Source: Acidobacteriota bacterium | GTDB taxonomy: Bacteria; Acidobacteriota; Terriglobia; Terriglobales; Acidobacteriaceae | DNA: 64,000 bases | NCBI GenBank assembly: GCA_031296105.1 | Contig: JARLGJ010000033.1 | Coordinates: 25,513-89,512 of the forward strand | Direction: 5' to 3' | Part shown: positions 29,039 through 37,287 of the stretch, in pieces | Layout: every line of letters starts with the position of its first letter | Numbering within the stretch: the stretch's first letter is position 1 | Made by a program: the position numbers and the translations under genes | The notes under the pieces: model-generated | Seen by the model: only the letters and a program-made list of their open reading frames with translations | Databases searched by the model: none | Told to the model about the DNA's origin: nothing

Positions 29039-30204
29039 TGCTTTCGAAACTTGAGATCTTCAGCGAATCATGCGCCCTGATGGACCAGCGTGGCATAGTC
29101 GTCCGCAACGAGCTATGCCTGCACACGCGCCACCAGGCCAGCGACTGCCTGCGTTGCTCCTCGGTATGCCCGACAGGGGCAATCCGTTTTGACAACGGAC
29201 TCGTCTTCACCGCCGGAGAGTGCTCCGGATGCGGCGCCTGCACGACGGTATGCCCCAGCGGAGCCCTCAGCGGGAAACTTCCTTCGAACGCCGAAGTTCG
29301 CCAGGCAGTGAAGCGCCACATTGCACTCTCCGGCGCAGTGGCCTTCGCCTGCGAAACCTGGCTTGACGAACATCCAGCGGAGCGCGACCGGGTGGTAGCT
29401 CTGCAATGCATCGCGCGGCTGGACGAGTCCGTTCTGGCGGACGCGGTGCTCGGCGGCGCCGCACAAGTCGCAATCCTCGACGGCGCCTGCGCGCAGTGCC
29501 CACAGGGTAAGCTGCGCCGACTGGCGCAGCACACGGCCGACACCGTCAACAACTTGCTTGGCCATTGGCAGTACAAATCCGCCATCGCAATTTCTCACGA
29601 AGTGCCAACGGAACTTCGCGCGTTGCCGCCGGCACAGGATCAAACTGCTGGCGTTTCACGGCGCGGATTCTTCAGCTTCCTGCGCAGTCGTGGCGCCGGC
29701 CTTGCCTCCACGGCTTTACCCGGCATGTTGAGCGTGGCGCTCGGGCGCCGCGAAGATAATCCCAACGCAAATCGTCTTGTCTCCGGGCAAACGAAGATGG
29801 AACCGGAGCGGCATCGGCATCTGGTGGACGCTCTGCGAAAATTGGCCACGACGCCGCTGCCCAAGGAATTCGCAAGCAAGCTGTGGGCGGAGTTGAGCAT
29901 TACGCCGGACTGCATTGGGTGCGCGGCCTGTGCCGAGGCGTGTCCAAGCGGCGCTCTGGCCGCTGTAACTTGTGACGCCCTGTGGGGAATCTTTCACGAG
30001 TCATCGCGCTGCACGCATTGCGGCCTGTGCGTAAACATTTGCCCGCGTAAATGCATCCAGATGGATTCCACCGTCATGCTCGACCTGCTGCTGAAGCAGC
30101 AACCCCGGCTGTTGGCCGGCAAAGACCGCAAAGAGGTCGAGAACCTCTCCGAGCCGATGGCCTCCCGCGTTGCGCGCATGTTTGAAGGAGTGGTTCACTG
30201 GTAG
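29038..30204 (+). CDS. polyferredoxin-like protein with four [4Fe-4S] motifs
   Basis: The 388-residue protein has two pairs of clusters separated by a cluster-free middle domain. The N-terminal pair is CLRCSSVCP and CSGCGACTTVCP. The C-terminal pair is CIGCAACAEACP and CTHCGLCVNICP. The middle part contains CAQCPQGKLRRLAQ and a VSRRGFFSFL segment at about 203-212, which resembles an internal Tat-like or membrane-contact motif. Start at ATG 29038 overlaps the napH-like stop by one base. It is likely the cytoplasmic or periplasmic electron relay of this three-gene set. I know no exact match by name. Confidence 0.75.
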   Translation: MLSKLEIFSESCALMDQRGIVVRNELCLHTRHQASDCLRCSSVCPTGAIRFDNGLVFTAGECSGCGACTTVCPSGALSGKLPSNAEVRQAVKRHIALSGAVAFACETWLDEHPAERDRVVALQCIARLDESVLADAVLGGAAQVAILDGACAQCPQGKLRRLAQHTADTVNNLLGHWQYKSAIAISHEVPTELRALPPAQDQTAGVSRRGFFSFLRSRGAGLASTALPGMLSVALGRREDNPNANRLVSGQTKMEPERHRHLVDALRKLATTPLPKEFASKLWAELSITPDCIGCAACAEACPSGALAAVTCDALWGIFHESSRCTHCGLCVNICPRKCIQMDSTVMLDLLLKQQPRLLAGKDRKEVENLSEPMASRVARMFEGVVHW

Positions 30205-30250
30205 GCAGAGCGGTTACGCACGCGATGGAAATTGAGATCGCGGAACCGCT

Positions 30251-31273
30251 CTAACCGCCGATCTGGCACATCCCCTTATCGATCTCCATCCCTCGGGGCG
30301 CGTGCTTTTCCGCAAGATAATCGAAGAACGCCAACTCCGCCTGCTTCTCGCCCAGAGACCGTATCCCGGGAAGATTGAACGTAGCCGGATCCATCAGGCA
30401 GCGCCGCACTCGTCCGCAAGCGTCAATGCGCAGGCGGTCGCAGTCTTTGCAGAACGGCTGCGACCGCGGCGTGATCCAGCCCACGCTGAGGTCGTGTCCG
30501 TACCAGCGCACAATGGTATTGGCAGAAGGGGAACTGGCGCGAACAGGCATCGGGTATATCCCCGCACGCCTGGCGAGCCAGGCCTGAACAACATCAACCG
30601 TCACCAGTTCGGACGCGCACCAACTGCGCTCAGTGCCCGTGCGCATTAGTTCAATAAAGCGTATTTCCACATTCTGCATAGCCGCATAATCGAGCAGCCG
30701 CGGCACATCCTCCTGCCAGCTTGTTCGCTGCAAGACGGCGTTGAGCTTCACCGGCGTCAGACCGGCGCGAATCGCCTCATTGATACCTGACAGCGTATGC
30801 CACAGGTGGCCGCCGCGCGTCAGCGTTGTAAAACGCTGCGGATTCATCGTATCCAGAGAAATGTTGACCCGGCTGACGCCCGCGGCCTTCAATGCCCATA
30901 CCTGGTGGGCCAGCATTGCGCCATTCGTCGTCAGGGAAACTTCCGGCATATCCGGCAAGGCCGTGAGCCGGGCAATTAGGTGATGAATTCCCCGGCGCAC
31001 CAGCGGTTCGCCGCCGGTCAGCCGCACTCTTTGAAGGTCCGTGCGGTGCGCAATCCACTCCACGTTTTCGTACAGTTCTTCGAGAGAAAGCAATTCCTCG
31101 TGCGGCAGCCATGCGACGCCCTTGGATGGCATACAGTAGAGGCAGCGGAAGTTGCACCGATCCGTGACCGAGACGCGAAGCGAGTGAATCCTCGATAATC
31201 GCCGCGGCTCGGAGTGCGAAGCTCCACGGCTTGCCCCGGGCGTTACATGCGAAAAGGATTCGGACGGACCCAT
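30251..31273 (-). CDS. moaA: GTP 3',8-cyclase MoaA (paralogue 2)
   Basis: It has the same reaction and layout as the other two paralogues. The N-terminal cluster is CNFRCLYC, SAM-binding GGEPL follows, the C-terminal cluster is CKDCDRLRIDACGRVRRCLM, and the protein ends in GG. The segment LMRTGTERSWCASELVTVD is shared with the copy at 26314, pointing to duplication. ATG 31273 has GGAG 6 bases upstream. It faces the iron-sulfur operon and lies downstream of the long aldehyde oxidoreductase operon with a 538-base gap. It may be the tail of that operon or separately transcribed. Confidence 0.9.
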   Translation of the reverse strand: MGPSESFSHVTPGASRGASHSEPRRLSRIHSLRVSVTDRCNFRCLYCMPSKGVAWLPHEELLSLEELYENVEWIAHRTDLQRVRLTGGEPLVRRGIHHLIARLTALPDMPEVSLTTNGAMLAHQVWALKAAGVSRVNISLDTMNPQRFTTLTRGGHLWHTLSGINEAIRAGLTPVKLNAVLQRTSWQEDVPRLLDYAAMQNVEIRFIELMRTGTERSWCASELVTVDVVQAWLARRAGIYPMPVRASSPSANTIVRWYGHDLSVGWITPRSQPFCKDCDRLRIDACGRVRRCLMDPATFNLPGIRSLGEKQAELAFFDYLAEKHAPRGMEIDKGMCQIGG

Positions 31274-31811
31274 CAAATCTCCAATCCAGAACTTACTGGA
31301 AGGTATCGTATTTCACCCGGACCGTGGCTCGCCGCGTCAACAAGGGCCTCGCCCAGCCGCTGTCTTCATCGGACCACGGCCCGCATTACCACCCGCATCT
31401 CCACTCGAGTTGGCGGCGCGGAGTGAGTGAACAACCTGCTTTGTTTCGTTGATGAAATTAACTGCACGTAAAGGACCACTTCTTTCCCTCGTTAATCTCT
31501 AAGCATTGCAATCAGATACAACCCGACGAAAAGTATGCCGCCAGAATGTCAGTCAAAAATGACAACTTGATGACACATGTCGGACTACGAGATGATTTCG
31601 CAGCAGGGATGCTGTGATGCAAAATTCAGCAGCCACTCGTATTCGTTTCGTGCGGAGCGGGACAGGACGAGCGCTCCCTCCAGCGAGCGTAAGGCAGCGG
31701 AACTATGGCCAGATGGCTCGCAGAACCGGCGCAGCGCATAGCGCCGGCCCGCAGGTACCAGACGACGAGCCAGATTATTTACGAGCCAGGCATCAGCCTT
31801 TTCCTGCCACT
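31274..31811. other. 538-bp intergenic region with no firmly supported gene
   Basis: Between xdhC and moaA paralogue 2. On the minus strand it has a short hairpin CCAG-N6-CTGG just before the moaA ribosome binding site and a weak 6-bp long-range pairing (31322-31327 with 31374-31379). These could be a diverged Moco leader, but the match is poor. An open frame at 31585-31811 continues out of register from xdhC and has no recognised product. Confidence 0.4.
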
Positions 31812-32642
31812 CTACACTTCTTTTACCGGCTCCGGCTTCCGGATGCGATGGCGCGAGTGTGGCAGCGCCGCCTCCGAGTGACGGCGCAACCCAATCAATT
31901 CCGCCGTCACGGATATGGCAATCTCCTCTGGCGTTACCGCTCCAAGTTGCAGTCCAATCGGCGCGTAAACCTTGTCCAGCACTTCCCGCCGCACGCCTTC
32001 TTCTTCCAACTGATGGAAGAGCGTGAGCACCTTGCGGCCCGACCCGATCATGCCGATGTAGCACGCGCTGGTATCCAGAGCCCAGCGCAGCACTCTCAGG
32101 TCATGCTGGTGCCCGCGTGTAACGATTGCAATATAAGAGCTGTCCGAAGGCGATAGCTGGGACATGATCTGGTCCATGTCTCCGTTATAAATATCCAGCG
32201 CATCCGGGAAGCGCTCCCGGTTCGCATATTCCTCGCGATCGTCGGCCACGGTCACTTCAAAACCCGCAATCACGGCAACCTTGTACAGGTTCAGCCCCAC
32301 ATGTCCAGCGCCAAAAATATACAGGTGCGGAGAGGGTATCAAGGGTTCGATAAACACTTGCAGCGAGCCTCCGCAAACCAGCCCGGTATCGTCATCCGGA
32401 CGCTGATTCAGATTGAAGTTAAAGGTTCGCGGCTTCTCGTCTTTCATTACTTCATGCGCGCCCTTCCGCACTTCATTCTCAATGCACCCGCCGCCAATCG
32501 TGCCGAGAATCGAACCATCGTCGCGCACCAGCATCTTGGAGGCTGTTGCCGACGGAATCGAGCCCTGAACGTTCACGATGGTTGCCAGTGCCGAACGTCT
32601 TCCCTGCCGCTTAAGATTGCTGATCTCTTCATAAATATCCAT
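31812..32642 (-). CDS. xdhC: XdhC/CoxI-family molybdoenzyme maturation protein
   Basis: XdhC proteins bind the molybdenum cofactor, protect its sulfurated form and insert it into xanthine-oxidase-type enzymes. The 276-residue protein has the N-terminal XdhC part (TIVNVQGSIPSATASKMLVRDDGSILGTIGGGCIE). A C-terminal Rossmann part follows (YIFGAGHVG, VTRGHQHDLRVLRWAL, YIGMIGSGRKV). It is the last gene of the operon that starts with an enzyme of exactly that class and follows nifS by 33 bases. Confidence 0.92.
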   Translation of the reverse strand: MDIYEEISNLKRQGRRSALATIVNVQGSIPSATASKMLVRDDGSILGTIGGGCIENEVRKGAHEVMKDEKPRTFNFNLNQRPDDDTGLVCGGSLQVFIEPLIPSPHLYIFGAGHVGLNLYKVAVIAGFEVTVADDREEYANRERFPDALDIYNGDMDQIMSQLSPSDSSYIAIVTRGHQHDLRVLRWALDTSACYIGMIGSGRKVLTLFHQLEEEGVRREVLDKVYAPIGLQLGAVTPEEIAISVTAELIGLRRHSEAALPHSRHRIRKPEPVKEV

Positions 32643-32675
32643 GATTTTCCCTCCAACACCCTCTCCAGCCCCTTA

Positions 32676-33845
32676 CTACTTATGCACAACAACGCCCTGT
32701 GTTTCTGAGCTAAAAGATGTTCTGGCCCGCAGTGTCTCCACGGCCTTGGGAAGCACTGTAATCAACAGGTCGATGTCGCTTTCAACGTTCATTTTGCCCA
32801 GGCTGAAACGGATGCTGGATCGTGAACGCTCGCCGCCGACTCCCATCGCCATCAATACACTTGAAGGCTCGGCCTCTCCGGAGTTACAAGCCGCTCCGCG
32901 TGAAGCCGCGATATCCTGTTCGTCCAGTGCCAGCACCAAAGCGTCTCCCCCTACATGGTCAAAATAAATGTTGGAGGTATTCGCCACGCGCGGCGCGGTG
33001 CGGGCGTGCACGCCACAATCAGGAATTTGCGCCAGCACTGCTTCTTCCAGTTTGTTTCTCCACTCTTCAATGCGCTTCATGGACCCATCTTGCAATCCCT
33101 CGAACGCTAACTCACAAGCACGCCCCAGGCCGGCGATACCCGCAATGTTTTCGGTCCCAGGACGTTTTCCTCCCTGCTGATGCCCACCATGCAACAAAGG
33201 ACGAAGCGGAGTTCCACGCCGCACGTAAAGCGCTCCAATCCCCTGGGGTCCGTTGAATTTGTGCGCGGTGATCGTCAGCAAATCGCAGCCGATCCGGTCC
33301 ACGTCGATCGGCGTCTTACCTACGGCCTGCACGGCGTCGGTGTGAAACCAGATATCCGCATCCGTGGCAATCTTTCCAATCTCTTCCACCGGCTGCAGAA
33401 CGCCCGTCTCGTTATTCGCCGCCATGATCGAGATAAGCCGGGTATTAGTCTTGATGGCTTGGCGCACGCTCTCCGGCTCCACTTGCCCTTTGCCGTTCAC
33501 GCCCACGCGCGTCACTTCGCATCCGGTATGTTCAAGGTAGCGGCACATCTCCAGCACTGCCCCGTGCTCAATGACCGACGTGATGATGTGGTCTCCAGCG
33601 TGTACCATTCCAGCCAGAGCCATGTTGTCGCCTTCCGTGCCGCCGCTGGTGAATAGGATCTCCGTGGGTTGGCAGCCCAGCAATTTGGCCACGGAGGTCC
33701 GCGCCTCCTTCACCGCCGCCAGGGTCCGCCTTCCGCATACATGAATCGAAGAGGGATTGCCGAATTTTTCTGTGAAGTATGGCAGCATCGCTTTCAGCAC
33801 TTCAGGATGCACCGGGGTCGTTCCGTTATTGTCCAGGTAGATCAT
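32676..33845 (-). CDS. nifS: NifS-type cysteine desulfurase
   Basis: The PLP enzyme releases sulfur from cysteine as a persulfide. It has the N-terminal YLDNNGTTPVHPEVL, the PLP-lysine motif TAHKFNGPQGIGALYVR, and the active cysteine in AASRGAACNSGEAEPSS. The 389-residue length is normal. In this operon it most likely supplies the terminal sulfur ligand of the molybdenum cofactor, in concert with XdhC 33 bases downstream, or iron-sulfur clusters for the redox proteins. Confidence 0.93.
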   Translation of the reverse strand: MIYLDNNGTTPVHPEVLKAMLPYFTEKFGNPSSIHVCGRRTLAAVKEARTSVAKLLGCQPTEILFTSGGTEGDNMALAGMVHAGDHIITSVIEHGAVLEMCRYLEHTGCEVTRVGVNGKGQVEPESVRQAIKTNTRLISIMAANNETGVLQPVEEIGKIATDADIWFHTDAVQAVGKTPIDVDRIGCDLLTITAHKFNGPQGIGALYVRRGTPLRPLLHGGHQQGGKRPGTENIAGIAGLGRACELAFEGLQDGSMKRIEEWRNKLEEAVLAQIPDCGVHARTAPRVANTSNIYFDHVGGDALVLALDEQDIAASRGAACNSGEAEPSSVLMAMGVGGERSRSSIRFSLGKMNVESDIDLLITVLPKAVETLRARTSFSSETQGVVVHK

Positions 33846-33860
33846 CCACGCCCTCTCTTC

Positions 33861-34520
33861 TCACCGCGCCCTCTGCAGGGCGCCTTCAATGGAACTTACT
33901 GATGCCAGGCCGCGGTTTTCATAAGGGGAGTAATTCAATAAATGCAAGCGCTGCCGCCCCTCGCCATACTCGATCATGTTGACGCAGCCATAGTCCTGTC
34001 GGATGTTCATCAGGTTTTGCACCGGCAACCCAAGAGCGTCGCAGAGGATAAGACGGTTCACTCCGGCATGTCCCACCAGAATCACGTTTCCGTAAGAGTT
34101 ATCGAGTATCCTGCGAAGCATTGGCAATACCCGCGAGCGGCAATCAGCAAAGCTCTCTCCACCGGGCGGACGCCAGTTTTCAAGATCGCGCCCACGCGCC
34201 TCGTATTGCTCCGGATGCTGCTGGGCAATTTCCCGGAAGCTAACTCCCTCCCAATCGCCAAGGCTGATCTCGCGAAGCTCCGGAAAGGGCTGTAACACTA
34301 AGTCGCGCTGACCAATTACAATCCGTGCGGTTCGTTCAGAGCGGGTCAGGTCGCTGCAATACGCGTGGGAGAAATCCACGGGTTCCAGCCAGTTCCTCAG
34401 CGCCCAGGCCTGCTCCACTCCGCGCTCGCTAAGTGGCGCCTGAATCTGCCCGATGTAGTGTTTGCCGTTCACCGAAATCACCGCGCCGTGGCGCGCGAGA
34501 TATAAATACGTGAGCTTCAT
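33861..34520 (-). CDS. histidine phosphatase (CobC/phosphoglycerate-mutase family)
   Basis: The 219-residue protein has the catalytic YLARHGAV (first His of the RHG motif), the second His in VILVGHAGVNRLI, and the acid residue in LREISLGDWEGVSF. This is most like alpha-ribazole phosphatase and other small-molecule phosphatases. Its start overlaps the stop of the CoA ligase gene by 4 bases. In this setting it may remove a phosphate from a nucleotide or pterin intermediate; that is inference. The same family occurs beside aldehyde oxidoreductase genes in Desulfovibrio, from memory. Confidence 0.85.
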   Translation of the reverse strand: MKLTYLYLARHGAVISVNGKHYIGQIQAPLSERGVEQAWALRNWLEPVDFSHAYCSDLTRSERTARIVIGQRDLVLQPFPELREISLGDWEGVSFREIAQQHPEQYEARGRDLENWRPPGGESFADCRSRVLPMLRRILDNSYGNVILVGHAGVNRLILCDALGLPVQNLMNIRQDYGCVNMIEYGEGRQRLHLLNYSPYENRGLASVSSIEGALQRAR

Positions 34521-35851
34521 AACTCTGTGAGCACCTCGATTTTTCTTTTCTCACCGGAGAATGCAAACGGTTGCGAAACAGCCATGACTTCCACCGACAA
34601 ACAGCCCCTGCGCACGGCTCTTCCTATTGCAGGAATCCCATCATGCAACGCCGCATTAGCCTGCGATAGTGCATGTGTATCGCCAAACGGCAGGCAGCAA
34701 GTAACTTCCAGGTGTTCATTTGCGCCACGGACCAAGCGGGCTTTAAAGTCCACCACCCCGGGAATGGCGAATAACACTTCATCCAGATCGGTGATCGATA
34801 TTTTTCCTTCTTCCCCAAGACTTACGCCGCCCTTCGTGCGGCCCTGAATTCTTTCCAGGTTACGAAGCTCCGAGCCGCACGGGCAGCCGTTTGCGGAAAA
34901 GCGGGACAAATCTCCTGTGCGATAGCGAATAAGCGGCATCGCCTCTCGGGTCAATGTCGTAAACACCACCTCGCCGGTCTCTCCGTCCGGCAATGTTCTA
35001 CCGCTTTCGGGGTCCACAATCTCAAACAAGAGGTCGGCTTCGCGCAAGTGATAGCCGCAATGTGCCTCGCAATCCACGCCGCCGCCCATCCCCATTTCCG
35101 TCATTCCGTAATGCTCGTACACCTCGCAACCACATAGCGCTTGCAGACGCTGCACAAGCGGCCCGGGCACATAGTCGCTGCACACCACAACGCTGTGCAG
35201 CATCGTAAGGGCCTCTTCTGCAAGCGCACTGCGTTGACTGGCCAGCCACAGCATCTGTACGGGGAAGCCAATCATGCACGTGGCCTTTTCGCGTACCACC
35301 GTCTGCAGAGTCTCTTCTGCCCGCTCAATCAATCCATGCAATACCGGTCTTACTCCGGCGCGGCTTATGCCTTCCGCGAGCAATGACCCAACACCACCCT
35401 GTCGCTGCCCCGGCAACGCGATAAGCATAGTGTCTGCATTACCCGCTAAAGTAGCGACTCCATGCGCGAAGAAGTCCAGGGTCCGCTCCTGGTCGGCTGC
35501 GCTAAAATACAATCTCTTAGGTTCACCGCTGGTGCCACTGCTGGTTAACGTGACAATGTGCGCTATCGCATCCTGCGACACACACACGAACCTCCCTTGC
35601 TCGCTTGCCAGCTCCGCCGCGTTGGTAAAGGGGATGCGCTGCAAGCCTCCGGGCAGTTCGATCCTCTGGGCATCGACGTCTTTCAAATGTTCGCGATAAA
35701 ACGGTGAGTTCTTTTTTGCGCGGATTAGTGTCTCGCGCAGCTTGAGCGTCTGATATTCCTGCAGTGACTGCCGAAGACAGTCGCCTCCGGTAATGCCGTT
35801 AATCCAGGCATCCAGCGGACTCTTATGCAGGTTGGTAGGCAAATGACTCAC
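34517..35851 (-). CDS. AMP-forming CoA ligase-like enzyme (PaaK type, DVU_1553-like)
   Basis: The adenylate-forming enzyme of 444 residues resembles phenylacetate-CoA ligases. The phosphate loop is TLTSSGTSGEPKRLYFS, the acid-binding and AMP motifs are YEHYGMTEMG and RYRTGDLSRF, and the C-terminal lid ends FSGEKRKIEVLTEL. A Cys pair CPCGSELRNLERIQGR is typical of PaaK. It overlaps genes on both sides by 4 bases. The acid it activates is unknown. The family is known to travel with aldehyde oxidoreductase genes, so it may act on the product acid of that enzyme or on a cofactor precursor. Confidence 0.85.
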   Translation of the reverse strand: MSHLPTNLHKSPLDAWINGITGGDCLRQSLQEYQTLKLRETLIRAKKNSPFYREHLKDVDAQRIELPGGLQRIPFTNAAELASEQGRFVCVSQDAIAHIVTLTSSGTSGEPKRLYFSAADQERTLDFFAHGVATLAGNADTMLIALPGQRQGGVGSLLAEGISRAGVRPVLHGLIERAEETLQTVVREKATCMIGFPVQMLWLASQRSALAEEALTMLHSVVVCSDYVPGPLVQRLQALCGCEVYEHYGMTEMGMGGGVDCEAHCGYHLREADLLFEIVDPESGRTLPDGETGEVVFTTLTREAMPLIRYRTGDLSRFSANGCPCGSELRNLERIQGRTKGGVSLGEEGKISITDLDEVLFAIPGVVDFKARLVRGANEHLEVTCCLPFGDTHALSQANAALHDGIPAIGRAVRRGCLSVEVMAVSQPFAFSGEKRKIEVLTEL

Positions 35852-37287
35852 GGCTTACCTTCCAACGCAGGGCTAGCCGTGCCACACCCACGATACAAGC
35901 TTTGTCCGCCAGCGGCAGTAAGGTTATACGCACACAGAGGCACCAGATTCTCGTCTGGCGACAGCACATGCAGAAAGCATTCCTTCAGGCGGCGCAGATC
36001 AAGATTCCACGCATCCTGAAAGGCCATTGCCGAAATACAGAACGTCTGTCTATGCTCCGCCAGGAAAGCATCCATGCTGTTCAAGTCCAATCCTGGAGAG
36101 CACTCTTCGGGCTCTTCCGGCATCGCCCAGTGACGAGCCACAAAGTTCCTCGCCCGCCTTGCGCCTTCGCCATTACCGTCGGGAACGGCTCCGAGTTGCA
36201 CCAACCCGGCATCCACTGGAGGAGCGCAGCACGAATTCTTAGGACGTCCGCAGGAATCCACCCGGCCATCCGAATGCACAAGGAACTTTCCGTGAAATTC
36301 GCAGAAAGCGTTTTCTCCCGATGCAGGATACAAATCGCAGGCGCGGAAGAGTCCGCCGGTTTGTAATTCAATGGCGCGCATAATCTCTGGCAACGTTATG
36401 CGGTCTTCGTTGCGTGGTTCAGACGGATAACGTCCAAAATAACTTACTGGCTGGAAGTGCACCGCCCGCACCGTGGGGGCATAATGCAATGCCAGCTCGA
36501 GGATTGCGCCAATCTCGCCGGTATTAACTCCTGGGACGAGCGTGGGAACCAGCACCACCCCCAGTCCGCATGTCGAGCAATTACGTATCGCCTTCAGCTT
36601 TTTCGCACGCAGGTCGCGACCGCGGATACTCCGGTGGGCTTCAGCCGTCACCCCATCAAACTGAAGAAATACGCAGCCTAGGCCGGCATCCTTAAGTTGC
36701 CTCGCATACTCCTTATCTTCTCCAAGGCGCAGCCCATTTGTATTCAACTGCACAAATTCAAATCCTTCGCTGCGCACCAGTCTTACAATCTCTGGAACAT
36801 CATCGCGCACCGTTGGTTCGCCGCCTGAGAGTTGCACATTGTAGGGACCGCCTTTTTCAAGCAGCCGCCTGCACCAGCGGCGAATGTCCTCCAGTCCCGG
36901 TTCATCCGTCCTCGACTCAGCGCCAGAGCGGGCAAAGCACACTGGGCAGCGCAGATTGCAACGCTGTGTTACTTCTAGAATTACACAACAAGTATGCTGA
37001 CGATGTTCTTCGCATAACCCGCAATCATACGGGCAGCCGAGGCCGCTCGACGGCTGGCAGGATGGCGGACAAGACGGGACAATCTTCGCCGACTCCCATT
37101 GCCGGTATGTTTCCAATCCGCGCCAAAGGATTGTTTTGAACTCGCCGTGTTCCGGGCATTGCTTCTCCAGGTATATGTCATCGCCCCTGGCAACACGCCT
37201 GGCCGCGATGCGCGATAAGCACTGCGGACAGACGCTTTCTGTCTCACTAAGCTCAACCGCTTTGCCTGTACAGTCCTCAGTCTTCAT
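35848..37287 (-). CDS. radical SAM protein, MJ0619/TrsS-like
   Basis: The 479-residue protein begins with zinc-ribbon-like pairs (CPQC, CPEHG, CPYDCGLCEEHRQHTC). It then has the radical SAM cluster Cys110-x3-Cys114-x2-Cys117 and SAM motif SGGEPTVRDD. The layout YDCGLCxxHxQHTC just before the cluster is that of MJ0619, which methylates a pterin in archaea. The C-terminal LCAYNLTAAGGQSLYRG segment matches what NCBI calls radical SAM (seleno)protein TrsS; here a cysteine is encoded, with no in-frame TGA. It overlaps its neighbours by 4 bases. A pterin or cofactor substrate is my inference. Confidence 0.82.
   Translation of the reverse strand: MKTEDCTGKAVELSETESVCPQCLSRIAARRVARGDDIYLEKQCPEHGEFKTILWRGLETYRQWESAKIVPSCPPSCQPSSGLGCPYDCGLCEEHRQHTCCVILEVTQRCNLRCPVCFARSGAESRTDEPGLEDIRRWCRRLLEKGGPYNVQLSGGEPTVRDDVPEIVRLVRSEGFEFVQLNTNGLRLGEDKEYARQLKDAGLGCVFLQFDGVTAEAHRSIRGRDLRAKKLKAIRNCSTCGLGVVLVPTLVPGVNTGEIGAILELALHYAPTVRAVHFQPVSYFGRYPSEPRNEDRITLPEIMRAIELQTGGLFRACDLYPASGENAFCEFHGKFLVHSDGRVDSCGRPKNSCCAPPVDAGLVQLGAVPDGNGEGARRARNFVARHWAMPEEPEECSPGLDLNSMDAFLAEHRQTFCISAMAFQDAWNLDLRRLKECFLHVLSPDENLVPLCAYNLTAAGGQSLYRGCGTASPALEGKP

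Noticed and set aside
31585..32064. Minus-strand frame overlapping the 3' part of xdhC
   Set aside because: Most of it is another frame of xdhC; the rest has no known domain.
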